Origin: Shimazuella kribbensis DSM 45090
GTDB lineage: Bacteria > Bacillota > Bacilli > Thermoactinomycetales > Thermoactinomycetaceae
Assembly (NCBI RefSeq): GCF_000428065.1
Contig: NZ_ATZF01000004.1
Coordinates: forward strand, 138,113-202,112
Length of the DNA stretch: 64,000 nt
Reading direction: 5' to 3'
Shown here one piece after another: positions 27,358 through 34,562 of the stretch; position 1 is the first letter of the stretch, and each line of letters starts with the position of its first letter. The notes under the pieces were generated by a model, which ran no database searches, had not been told where the DNA came from, and worked only from the letters and a program-made list of their open reading frames with translations. Made by a program: the position numbers and the translations under genes.

Positions 27358-27514
27358 GTGATCCCGCTCTATGCCCTCGGATTTCTCCTTGTTGCTGTCT
27401 CGTGCAGCGCCATAGTCGGAGACAAGAAGAATTGCTCGAAGGTGTATACAGGTAACAGGTTCTCTTCTGTTGCCTTCGAAGTCGTTCCGGAGAAGCCTCG
27501 TCCCAAGCCCCGTA
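27358..27514 (+). pseudogene. Truncated GC-rich lipoprotein gene fused to the next leader (remnant C)
   Basis: A GTG at 27358 opens a frame that encodes a lipoprotein-type signal (LYALGFLLVAVSC) and about 35 further residues with a Cys. It then runs without a stop straight through the promoter module at 27515 and into gene D in the same frame. Basic codons upstream (EGNRGRR) suggest the true start was further left. The sharp switch to the conserved module at GTATTTACC marks a recombination joint. Either this is a decayed cassette or the fusion makes an extended form of the gene D product. Confidence 0.5.
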
Positions 27515-27591
27515 TTTACCTTTTGCCCATTTTGCCTTGCGATAGATATAAGAATCTCCATCCGGGAGATGTATGTGACTGGGAGAAATCC
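27515..27591 (+). promoter_or_regulatory. Conserved promoter-leader-RBS module, copy 1
   Basis: TTTACC (27515) and TGCGAT (27538) are 17 bases apart. Downstream lie an ATCTCC/GGAGAT stem-loop (27554-27570) and the RBS ACTGGGAG, before the ATG at 27592. Copies 2 and 3 are at 28374 and 29172. Confidence 0.7.
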
Positions 27592-28029
27592 ATGAGTTCC
27601 AATAAATCCCTCGCGACACTCGGCTCGGTCGTGTTCGCTGTCGTTCTCGCCACCACGGGCTGTTCGGTGACCACCTACGACACCTATAGTGTGGTTCCTC
27701 CCTCGGACAAGATAAAGAAGGAGAAGGAACAGGCGGTGATCGCAGCTTGGGAGAACAGCACGGCGACCGTCAATTGCATGAAGAACGGGTTCGCTGTCTA
27801 CAAGGACAAGGATCAGATTTGCCATACGCCGTTCCGGACGTCCAAGGTGGACCCGGTGTACGATCTGGACCTGATTTTCACGTACACATGCAACCACTCC
27901 AATCAGGAGTTCCTGGCGTACGTCGTGGGTCGCGACGACCTCGTCTTCTGCTTCCACTACAAGCACGACAGCCAGAAGCCGGACCCGAAGAAGTTCAAGC
28001 TCATGGACACACTGAACCCGAAGCAGTAA
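27592..28029 (+). CDS. GC-rich lipoprotein (cassette gene D)
   Basis: The 145-residue protein has a lipoprotein signal (VVLATTGC) and a soluble domain with four further cysteines, including MKNGFAVYKDKDQICHTPF and FTYTCNH. It is paralogous to gene F: both share AAWEN-x2-ATV-x-C-x-KN-x-FA, a D-LDL segment, EFLAYV and the ending VFCF-x-HK-DSQKP-PK. GGGAG lies 6 bases before the ATG. Codon use is GC-rich. No known family; a disulfide-stabilised surface protein is likely. It is upstream of hairpin 4. Confidence 0.8.
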   Translation: MSSNKSLATLGSVVFAVVLATTGCSVTTYDTYSVVPPSDKIKKEKEQAVIAAWENSTATVNCMKNGFAVYKDKDQICHTPFRTSKVDPVYDLDLIFTYTCNHSNQEFLAYVVGRDDLVFCFHYKHDSQKPDPKKFKLMDTLNPKQ

Positions 28030-28153
28030 CCAGCCATAGTGGTGAGTAGTGATTCTCTTGATCTCGGTCGAGAGAACCGCTACCCACCGCGTGCTTTAAA
28101 ATGATTTATCTAATTATTTAGAATAATAATATAACAAAAAATAAATTTTCTAC
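28030..28153 (+). repeat. Spacer repeat family 1, copy 1 (contains hairpin 4)
   Basis: The stretch beginning CATAGTGGTG, running through the hairpin and then ATGATTTATCTAA...ACAAAAAATAA, recurs at 28910 and 29607. About three quarters or more of the positions match, and the hairpin stems are conserved best. Confidence 0.75.
28041..28088 (+). terminator. Shared-family hairpin 4
   Basis: GGTGAGTAG...ATTCTCT pairs with AGAGAACCGCTACCCACC around an ATCTCGGTCG loop. Confidence 0.75.
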
Positions 28154-28154
28154 C

Positions 28155-28298
28155 ATGGTGATGGCGAATGCTCCAAAGACATCCGTCCAGCCGAGTCCGT
28201 CGAAGTCCAACAGTCACGGTCTTCCTCACGATGACCACGATCTGAAAGACAACGATGGTCGTAACGATGCGAACGTAGGTAACTGCGCCAACGACTGA
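28155..28298 (+). CDS. Short GC-rich frame, probable cassette remnant (E)
   Basis: A 47-codon frame from ATG 28155 ends in an acidic Asn/Asp-rich tail (DNDGRNDANVGNCAND) reminiscent of the gene B tail. It lacks an RBS and a signal peptide, and the same last 14 codons recur as a fragment at 29052. It is more likely the 3' end of a lost exported-protein gene than an active gene. Confidence 0.4.
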   Translation: MVMANAPKTSVQPSPSKSNSHGLPHDDHDLKDNDGRNDANVGNCAND

Positions 28299-28444
28299 AC
28301 CAACAGCGGTAGTCGCTCTCTCCCGCTTCTGTCAGAGAGAGCAGCTACCGCCGCGTCATTTTTTGGGTAAGTATTTACCTTTTGATCACTTTGACTTACG
28401 ATAGAAATAAGAATCTCCATAAGGGAGATGTAGTTGACTGGGAG
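28255..28444 (+). repeat. 190-base direct repeat, copy 1
   Basis: From ATGGTCGTAACGATGCG through hairpin 5 and promoter module 2 to ACTGGGAG. It matches 29053-29242 at equal length, without gaps, with only scattered mismatches. The unit contains a gene 3' end, a terminator and the next promoter, that is, a cassette junction. Confidence 0.85.
28306..28351 (+). terminator. Shared-family hairpin 5
   Basis: GCGGTAG...CTCTCTCC pairs with GAGAGAGCAGCTACCGC and is followed by CGCGTCATTTTTT, a good intrinsic terminator. Confidence 0.85.
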
Positions 28445-28451
28445 TATACCC
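28374..28451 (+). promoter_or_regulatory. Conserved promoter-leader-RBS module, copy 2
   Basis: TTTACC (28374) and TACGAT (28397) have 17-base spacing. The ATCTCC/GGAGAT stem has a different loop (ATAAG), and GACTGGGAG lies 7 bases before the ATG. Confidence 0.8.
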
Positions 28452-28862
28452 ATGATTTCCAAGAAGTCTCTCGGCCTCGGCTCGATCGCGCTCGCTGTCG
28501 CTCTCTTCACCTCGGGCTGCTCGATGCCTTCCTACGTTGGTCCGGTTCTGCCTGCGGAGGATCAGCAGGGAGTGATCGCTGCCTGGGAGAACAAGGCGGC
28601 GACTGTCAAGTGCACGAAGAACGAGTTTGCCGCCACCTGGAAGGACAAGGGCCGCGAGTACCAGGAGTGCTACAAGCCCTCCAGGAAGTCCAAGCAGAAG
28701 GCAGTGCTCGACCTGGACCTGCTCCTGAACGAGAAGTACCAGTGCACGGGCAACAACGGCATGGAGTTTCTGGCGTATGTTAAGGGAAGCAAGGATCAGC
28801 TCGTCTTCTGTTTCTACCACAAGCGTGACAGCCAGAAGCCGAACCCGAAGGACTTCAAGTAA
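28452..28862 (+). CDS. GC-rich lipoprotein (cassette gene F), paralogue of gene D
   Basis: The 136-residue lipoprotein has the lipobox L-F-T-S-G-C. It shares with gene D the blocks AAWEN-KAATVKCTKNEFA, a Cys in the central region, D-LDL, EFLAYV and VFCFYHKRDSQKP, so the pair arose by duplication and then diverged. GC-biased codons. The shared promoter module and a following hairpin make it a complete cassette. Function unknown. Confidence 0.8.
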   Translation: MISKKSLGLGSIALAVALFTSGCSMPSYVGPVLPAEDQQGVIAAWENKAATVKCTKNEFAATWKDKGREYQECYKPSRKSKQKAVLDLDLLLNEKYQCTGNNGMEFLAYVKGSKDQLVFCFYHKRDSQKPNPKDFK

Positions 28863-28909
28863 GCTGGACGTCGACGCCTGACAAGGCGAAGGGTTCTTCG
28901 AAGAAGTAA

Positions 28910-29030
28910 CCAGTCATAGTGGTGGGTAGTAGTTCTTATCGATCTCGGTCGAGAGAATCGCTACCCACCGTGTGCTTCAACATGATTTGTCTAACTATTT
29001 TGAAAAAATAACTTACAAAAAATAAAATTC
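28910..29030 (+). repeat. Spacer repeat family 1, copy 2 (contains hairpin 6)
   Basis: It repeats 28030-28153: CATAGTGGTG, the hairpin, then the AT-rich stretch CTTACAAAAAATAA. The boundary with the following remnant differs from copy 1, showing a deletion. Confidence 0.75.
28921..28969 (+). terminator. Shared-family hairpin 6
   Basis: GGTGGGTAGTAGTTCT pairs with AGAGAATCGCTACCCACC; the loop ATCTCGGTCG is the same as in hairpin 4. Confidence 0.75.
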
Positions 29031-29051
29031 GGCCACTATGACAGGATCGTC

Positions 29052-29096
29052 AATGGTCGTAACGATGCGAACGTAGGTAACTGCGCCAACGACTGA
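29052..29096 (+). pseudogene. Fourteen-codon gene-end remnant (E')
   Basis: The codons NGRNDANVGNCAND plus stop are the same as the end of the frame at 28155-28298. Everything 5' of them is missing and replaced by AT-rich spacer. Confidence 0.7.
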
Positions 29097-29242
29097 ACCA
29101 ACGGCGGTAGCTACTCTTTCCGACTTCTGTCAGGGAGAGCGGCTACCGCCGCGTCATTTTTTGGATAAGTATTTACCTTTTGATTATTTTGCCTTACGAT
29201 AGATATAAGAATCTCCATCCAGGAGATGTATGTGACTGGGAG
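29053..29242 (+). repeat. 190-base direct repeat, copy 2
   Basis: Matches 28255-28444 without gaps; contains the remnant, hairpin 7 and promoter module 3. Confidence 0.85.
29103..29150 (+). terminator. Shared-family hairpin 7
   Basis: GGCGGTAGC...TCTTTCC pairs with GGGAGAGCGGCTACCGCC and is followed by GCGTCATTTTTT. Confidence 0.85.
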
Positions 29243-29249
29243 AAATCAG
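29172..29249 (+). promoter_or_regulatory. Conserved promoter-leader-RBS module, copy 3
   Basis: TTTACC (29172) and TACGAT (29195) have 17-base spacing. The ATCTCC/GGAGAT stem has loop ATCCA, and GACTGGGAG precedes a GTG start. Confidence 0.8.
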
Positions 29250-29582
29250 GTGCTTAAGACGTTCGCCAAGGTCTTTCTGGCCATCATTCTGGCCATCATT
29301 CTGTTCGGCATGTCCGTCATGGCCCTCTTCAATAGCTATTCGCCGACGACCACGCCGAACCCGACGCAGTCGAAGGTCTCCTCGACGGAGCGAAACGCGC
29401 CGACGCGAAGCGCGACCCCGGCGGAGCGGAACGTAACCGACATGCCGACGCGAAGCGCGACCCCGGCGGAGCGTGACACGACCAACGTGCCGACGCGAAG
29501 CGCCGCCCCGGCGGAGCGTGACACGACCGACATGCCGACGCGAAACGCGACCCCGGCGGAGCGAAACGCGACCAACGAGTAG
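29250..29582 (+). CDS. Membrane-anchored 15-residue-repeat protein (cassette gene G)
   Basis: The GTG at 29250 lines up with the starts of genes D and F; an in-frame ATG at 29226 lies inside the leader and is less likely. The 110-residue product has one membrane segment (VFLAIILAIILFGMSVMAL) and then about four tandem 15-residue units of the type TRSATPAER-x-TT-x-x-P, encoded by 45-base DNA repeats rich in CG. A repetitive, Thr/Pro/Arg-rich extracellular stalk is likely. No known family. Confidence 0.7.
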   Translation: MLKTFAKVFLAIILAIILFGMSVMALFNSYSPTTTPNPTQSKVSSTERNAPTRSATPAERNVTDMPTRSATPAERDTTNVPTRSAAPAERDTTDMPTRNATPAERNATNE

Positions 29583-29606
29583 CAGACCGCACTTCTCCGG
29601 AGTGAC

Positions 29607-29733
29607 CCAGTCATAGTGGTGGATAGTAATTCTCTTTGATTTCATTCAAGAGAATCGCTATCCACCGCGTCGTTTAAAATGATTCATCTAACTATTATGA
29701 AGAATAACTTACAAAAAAAATAACTTTTCTACC
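29607..29733 (+). repeat. Spacer repeat family 1, copy 3 (contains hairpin 8)
   Basis: Third copy of the 28030-28153 spacer, ending just upstream of argG. Confidence 0.75.
29618..29666 (+). terminator. Shared-family hairpin 8
   Basis: GGTGGATAGTAATTCTCT pairs with AGAGAATCGCTATCCACC. The G-to-A and C-to-T changes in the two arms keep pairing, a compensatory change relative to hairpin 6. Confidence 0.8.
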
Positions 29734-29803
29734 CTATTTTTTTACGTTATCATGTATAATAACTCATTGAGATGAATTTTTATTAATTGAGGGAGCGGAT
29801 AAA

Positions 29804-31063
29804 ATGAGTAAAGAAAAAATTGTACTCGCCTATTCTGGCGGTTTAGATACTTCTGTAGCCATTCGTTGGTTAACAGAGAACTATGGATATGATGTGATTG
29901 CAGTGGCATTGGATGTGGGAGAAGGCAAAGATTTAGATTTTGTCAAAGAAAAAGCTTTACGAGTTGGTGCAGTTAAGTCGATTGTCGTCGATGCAAAAGA
30001 ACATTATGCCAAACATTTCCTTGCTTCTGCATTAAAGGCAAATGCGATGTATGAAGGAAAGTATCCTTTGGTATCAGCATTGTCCCGCCCATTGATTTCA
30101 CAAATTTTGGTGCAAGTAGCAGAACAAGAAGGTGCGGTCGCGGTTGCACACGGCTGTACAGGAAAAGGGAATGACCAAGTACGCTTTGATCTATCTGTGC
30201 AAGCACTCAATCCAAAACTGAAAGTAGTTGCGCCAGTTAGAGAATGGGCGATGTCTCGCGATGAAGAGATCAAATATGCACAAGAGCATAATATTCCAAT
30301 TCCAATTGATCTCGATAATCCTTATAGTGTAGACCAAAACCTGTGGGGCCGTAGCTGTGAGTGTGGAGTACTGGAAAATCCTTGGACAGCTCCACCAGAA
30401 GGCGCTTATGAACTGACCAAATCCATCGAGCAAACACCAAACGAAGCAACAGAAGTAACGATTTCGTTTGAAAAAGGAATTCCTACTGCATTGGATGGAG
30501 TAGAACTTCCTTTGCATCAATTGATCACTACTTTGAATCAAATTGCAGGTGTTCATGGTGTGGGGAGAATTGACCATGTTGAAAATCGTTTAGTCGGGAT
30601 CAAATCACGTGAAGTGTATGAATGCCCAGCAGCAATTACGTTGATTACTGCACATCGAGAGCTGGAGTACCTTACTTTAACCCGTGATGTCGCTCGTTTT
30701 AAACCTTCGATCGAACAAAAATGGGCGGAGCTTGCATATGATGGCCTTTGGTTCTCACCACTCAAACTAGCTTTGGATGCCTTTGTTGATGAAACACAAA
30801 AGTTTGTATCTGGTAACGTACGGGTGAAATTGTTCAAAGGTACTGCTGTTGTGACAGGTAGAGAGTCCGAACACTCCTTGTATAATGAGCAGTTAGCGAC
30901 TTATTCCACAGATGATACCTTTGACCATCAAGCAGCAATTGGATTTATCAAATTATGGGGATTACCTACGCATATTTATGCAACTATACACGAAGACGAG
31001 GTGAAAGGTGATGAAACTTTGGGGAGGTCGCTTTACCAAAACGACGGATCAACTAGCGCTTGA
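29804..31063 (+). CDS. argG: Argininosuccinate synthase
   Basis: Joins citrulline and aspartate using ATP in arginine synthesis. The N-terminal P-loop-type [24 protein letters not shown] and the citrulline-binding [14 protein letters not shown] are present. The 419 residues slightly exceed the usual 400-410 because the C-terminus runs 53 bases into argH. GAGGGAGCGG precedes the ATG. A TATAAT-like hexamer sits about 50 bases upstream, in the last cassette-array spacer. Confidence 0.97.
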   Translation: MSKEKIVLAYSGGLDTSVAIRWLTENYGYDVIAVALDVGEGKDLDFVKEKALRVGAVKSIVVDAKEHYAKHFLASALKANAMYEGKYPLVSALSRPLISQILVQVAEQEGAVAVAHGCTGKGNDQVRFDLSVQALNPKLKVVAPVREWAMSRDEEIKYAQEHNIPIPIDLDNPYSVDQNLWGRSCECGVLENPWTAPPEGAYELTKSIEQTPNEATEVTISFEKGIPTALDGVELPLHQLITTLNQIAGVHGVGRIDHVENRLVGIKSREVYECPAAITLITAHRELEYLTLTRDVARFKPSIEQKWAELAYDGLWFSPLKLALDAFVDETQKFVSGNVRVKLFKGTAVVTGRESEHSLYNEQLATYSTDDTFDHQAAIGFIKLWGLPTHIYATIHEDEVKGDETLGRSLYQNDGSTSA

Positions 31064-32438
31064 GTTTCAAGCATCGATATCCTTTGATCAAAAACTAGTA
31101 ATAGAAGATATCATTGGCAGTATTGTTCATGTGGAGATGCTTGGCGCAAGTGAAATATTAACAGTAAAAGAAACACAAACGATTAAAGAAGGATTAAAAA
31201 CGTTATTGGAAAGAGCAAAAACAGGCGAACTTGCTTTTTCTGTAGAACATGAAGATATTCATATGAATATCGAAAAGATGTTGATTGATCTCATTGGACC
31301 TGTTGGTGGAAAATTACACACAGGGAGAAGTAGAAATGACCAAAGTGCATTAGATGTCCATCTCTTCGCGAGAAGAAAAACAGTAGAACTTGTGGGACAA
31401 CTTGTGATGTTGTCGAATGCTCTTTTGCAACAAGCAGACAATCATATCGATACATTGCTGCCTGGATATACCCATCTTCAACGTGCACAACCAGTGAGAT
31501 TTGCCCATCATTTACTCGCTTATGCAGGGATGCTGGAAAGAGATATGGGACGGTTGATCGATAGTTACAAACGTACCGATATGTGCCCACTCGGTGCAGG
31601 TGCGATTGCAGGAACTACGTTTCCCATTGATCGTCATTATGTGAAAGATCGTTTGCATTTTGCTAATCTCTATGAAAATAGTATGGATGCTGTAAGTGAT
31701 AGAGACTACATCGTAGAGTTGGTGTCTGCATGTTCTTTGATTATGGTGCACCTGACGCGTTTGGCAGAAGAATTAATTCTCTGGTCCAGCGAAGAGTTTC
31801 AATATGTCGAGTTGGATGATGCCTATTGCACTGGCAGCAGTATGATGCCACAAAAGAAAAATCCAGATATTCCTGAGTTAGTCAGAGGTAAATCAGGGAG
31901 AGTATTTGGGGGATTAATGGGGCTTTTGACGATGCTTAAAGCTCTTCCACTGAGCTTTAACAAAGATATGCAAGAAGACAAAGAAGCATTATTTGATGCA
32001 GTCGAGACGACAGAAAATTGTCTTATTTTGATGTCCGCAGTAATAGACACCATGGTGGTCAAAAAAGAAAAAATGCTACAGAATATACAACAGAGTTATT
32101 CCAATGCTACGGATCTTGCAGATTATTTGGCGTCGAAAGGTATTCCATTTCGTGAAGCACATGAGATTACAGGAAAGACTGTACTCTATGCGATTTCAGA
32201 GCAAAAATATTTATTGCAGCTAACCTTGGATGAGTACCAACAATTTTCTCCTATTGTACAAGAAGATATTTACATGTTCCTCGCTGAAGAACAGGTAGTA
32301 GAAGCAAGGAAGAGTGAAGGTGGAACAGCAAGGGAGCAAGTGCAAGTTCAGTTGAGCCGACGAAAACAATATATTGATCATACTAATCAGTGGTTGCAAT
32401 CTGTTCAAGAGGCCCAAGAGCTTACTCGACTTGTATAG
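31011..32438 (+). CDS. argH: Argininosuccinate lyase
   Basis: Splits argininosuccinate into arginine and fumarate. From ATG 31011 (GAGGTG upstream) the protein has 475 residues. Family motifs include KLWGGRFTK at the start, [21 protein letters not shown]-like [11 protein letters not shown] and the flexible signature loop [12 protein letters not shown] with the catalytic Ser. It overlaps argG by 53 bases, so the two are co-translated. Confidence 0.97.
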   Translation: MKLWGGRFTKTTDQLALEFQASISFDQKLVIEDIIGSIVHVEMLGASEILTVKETQTIKEGLKTLLERAKTGELAFSVEHEDIHMNIEKMLIDLIGPVGGKLHTGRSRNDQSALDVHLFARRKTVELVGQLVMLSNALLQQADNHIDTLLPGYTHLQRAQPVRFAHHLLAYAGMLERDMGRLIDSYKRTDMCPLGAGAIAGTTFPIDRHYVKDRLHFANLYENSMDAVSDRDYIVELVSACSLIMVHLTRLAEELILWSSEEFQYVELDDAYCTGSSMMPQKKNPDIPELVRGKSGRVFGGLMGLLTMLKALPLSFNKDMQEDKEALFDAVETTENCLILMSAVIDTMVVKKEKMLQNIQQSYSNATDLADYLASKGIPFREAHEITGKTVLYAISEQKYLLQLTLDEYQQFSPIVQEDIYMFLAEEQVVEARKSEGGTAREQVQVQLSRRKQYIDHTNQWLQSVQEAQELTRLV

Positions 32439-32484
32439 CTGGTGTTTCTTGCCAACCATGAAACAGTGAAGATCTGTTATAATT

Positions 32485-32520
32485 AATCTCCAGTAAGTAT
32501 TCTTAATACTGGAGATTTTT
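32485..32520 (+). terminator. argGH terminator
   Basis: AATCTCCAGTA pairs with TAATACTGGAGATT (one bulge) and is followed by T residues. Confidence 0.9.
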
Positions 32521-32957
32521 GCTGTCAAGTTTGAATATATCATCATTTAGAAAAATATTAGTCTAGGAAACGTAAAGAATGATGCTATAATAGAAAACAG
32601 GTTTTTAGGCAGTACATCCCTATTACTCTTAAAGAAAACTTGCCCACAAGCCTTTAAAACGGGGACAGAGGCATATTGCACTTATGTACCACAGACAAGG
32701 GCACAAGTCTCGCTTTGTAGTAAGATGATTTTATTAAATTCATAACTGCAAAAAACAATGCTTGGTAATATATGAACAATCTCTCTTTTTCATATTGCCA
32801 AATTATGTAGGGTTGAAATGAAAATATTTATTACATGTCTATTATTTCTGTTAAAAGAGGAAACCGAGAACATTTCGAGAAATACCTGAACTACCTATCC
32901 TAAGTGATAGGCAAAATCGCTAACGACAAATGCTGTGCTAAAACGGAAGGTGATTTT
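32521..32957. other. AT-rich intergenic region before ftsE
   Basis: No gene is seen on either strand. A GGGGACAGAGGCATATTGC stretch (about 32661) looks like repetitive extragenic DNA, and a small CCTATC/GATAGG hairpin (about 32895-32912) lies in the ftsE leader. Confidence 0.35.
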
Positions 32958-33644
32958 ATGATAGAAATGCACGATGTGTGGAAAGTTTATCCCAATGGTA
33001 TTGAAGCACTACGTGGGATTGACGTGAAAGTAGACCAAGGTGAATTTGTCTATATAGTAGGACCCAGTGGTGCAGGGAAAAGCTCTTTTATCAAGCTCAT
33101 GTACCGGGAAGAAAAACCGACACATGGCGTTGTGTTAATCAATGGTGTAAATGTAAAACGTGTAAGAGACTGGAAAATTCCGTATGTGAGACGCCGGATC
33201 GGTGTTGTATTCCAAGATTACAAACTACTGCCACATCTATCTGCCTATGAAAATGTTGCATTTGCAATGGAAGCAGTGGAAACTCCCAAACGTGAGATGA
33301 AACCTCGTGTTCAAGAAGTTTTGGAATTAGTAGGATTAGGTGATCGGATGAAGGCATTGCCATCCCAACTTTCTGGTGGAGAGCAGCAAAGGGTATCTAT
33401 TGCCCGGGCAATTGTTAATAATCCGACCTTTATTATTGCGGATGAGCCTACCGGGAACTTAGACCCGGAGAACTCTTGGGATATTATGTATTTGCTAGAA
33501 GAGATCAATGCACGTGGAACGACCGTTGTTATGGCAACACACAACAAAGAAATCGTGAATACGATGCGCCAACGTGTTATTGCAATTGAACAAGGCGTGA
33601 TTGTGCGAGACGAATTGGAGGGCGAATACGGTTATGAAGATTGA
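32958..33644 (+). CDS. ftsE: Cell-division ABC transporter ATP-binding protein FtsE
   Basis: 228 residues from ATG 32958 (GGAAGGTG upstream), the standard FtsE length. Walker A GPSGAGKS, the Q-loop in VVFQDYKLLPHLSAYENVAF, the signature LSGGEQQRVSIARA and Walker B FIIADEPTGNLDP are all present. With FtsX it relays cytoplasmic ATP hydrolysis to peptidoglycan hydrolases outside. ftsX starts inside its 3' end. Confidence 0.96.
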   Translation: MIEMHDVWKVYPNGIEALRGIDVKVDQGEFVYIVGPSGAGKSSFIKLMYREEKPTHGVVLINGVNVKRVRDWKIPYVRRRIGVVFQDYKLLPHLSAYENVAFAMEAVETPKREMKPRVQEVLELVGLGDRMKALPSQLSGGEQQRVSIARAIVNNPTFIIADEPTGNLDPENSWDIMYLLEEINARGTTVVMATHNKEIVNTMRQRVIAIEQGVIVRDELEGEYGYED

Positions 33645-34530
33645 AACCATAAGTCGCCATTTTCGCGAAGCGTATCGCGGAATCATGAAGAATTCATGGA
33701 TGAGCTTTGCGGCAATGGGGACAGTAGCTGTTACACTATTGATTTTTGGTGTGTTCCTTATTTTTGCATTTAACATCAATTATCTAACCAAAGAATTAGA
33801 CAAACAACTCGCTGTGCGTGCTTCCCTGCAAGATAACATGCCACCAGCAAAACAGACAGAGATTTTGAACAAGATCAAACAAAATCCACTTGTTAAGAAT
33901 GCAGACTTGGTGCCAAAAGATAAAGGGTTAGAAGAAATGAAGCAGAGCTGGGGAGACGCTAACTTCATAGATGGCCTTAAATCGGGTGACCAAAATCCAT
34001 TACCTGATATCATTCGCATCGAACCAAGTGATCCGAAAAAAGTAAAAGAGCTGGAAACTCAGGCTAAGGCGATTGAGGGTGTTGTAGCTGCGGACTCTGG
34101 TGGTGGCGTAACACAAACTCTGCTCGGTTTTTCGGGCGTAGTTCGAAATGTTATCTTGATTTTTGGTGTCGCATTATCTGTATTGGCTGCATTTCTTATC
34201 TCCAATACGATTAAATTGACAATTATTGCAAGGCGGAAAGAGATTGAAGTGATGAGGCTTGTAGGTGCAAGTAACTGGTTTATCCGCTGGCCGTTTTTCA
34301 TTGAAGGGGCTTTTATCGGGATGACAGGGGCTATTTTACCGATTGGTATTCTTCTCATCTTATATCAAGCATTTTTCAATACGATAAATTCAGGGGCAGC
34401 ATATACCGTTATTCAGATGATGCCAGTTTCTGCATTGGGAGCTTACTTAGCAGTAAGTACGTTTATTTTAGGTGCATTAATCGGAATTTCTGGTAGTTTG
34501 CTCTCCGTTCGCAAGTTCCTCAAAATATAA
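33634..34530 (+). CDS. ftsX: Cell-division protein FtsX
   Basis: 298 residues from ATG 33634, which overlaps ftsE by 11 bases. The topology is typical: a membrane helix (about 20-45), an extracellular domain of about 120 residues that binds hydrolases or adaptors, and three C-terminal helices in the FtsX permease fold with RRKEIEVMRLVGASNWFIRWPF. The two genes directly downstream encode secreted coiled-coil M23 hydrolases, the expected targets. Confidence 0.95.
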   Translation: MKIETISRHFREAYRGIMKNSWMSFAAMGTVAVTLLIFGVFLIFAFNINYLTKELDKQLAVRASLQDNMPPAKQTEILNKIKQNPLVKNADLVPKDKGLEEMKQSWGDANFIDGLKSGDQNPLPDIIRIEPSDPKKVKELETQAKAIEGVVAADSGGGVTQTLLGFSGVVRNVILIFGVALSVLAAFLISNTIKLTIIARRKEIEVMRLVGASNWFIRWPFFIEGAFIGMTGAILPIGILLILYQAFFNTINSGAAYTVIQMMPVSALGAYLAVSTFILGALIGISGSLLSVRKFLKI

Positions 34531-34562
34531 AATTTTGACACCATAGAACGTGGGGGGATTAT

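Larger units (their letters stand above)
25871..29700. other. Array of GC-rich gene cassettes in AT-rich spacers
   Basis: Between corA and argG, four complete GC-rich genes for exported or membrane proteins, one lipoprotein-type remnant upstream, and two copies of a gene-end remnant lie in AT-rich DNA. They are punctuated by eight related hairpins (26089, 26794, 27196, 28041, 28306, 28921, 29103, 29618). Three genes are driven by the same 78-base promoter-leader module. Third codon positions in these genes are mostly G or C, whereas neighbours such as corA and argG are AT-rich. No integrase, transposase or phage structural gene is visible nearby. Confidence 0.7.

Noticed and set aside
27304-27360. 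Separate small gene starting at ATG 27304
   Set aside because: It stops after 18 codons, has no RBS, and the coding-like frame there is a different one.
25871-29700. Integron gene-cassette array
   Set aside because: No integron integrase and no attC core sites (GTTRRRY/RYYYAAC) were found, and each gene has its own promoter, unlike integron cassettes. Only the general idea of hairpin-bounded cassettes is kept.
25871-29700. Prophage or phage moron region
   Set aside because: No capsid, tail, terminase, integrase or lysis genes nearby; moron-like structure alone is not enough.
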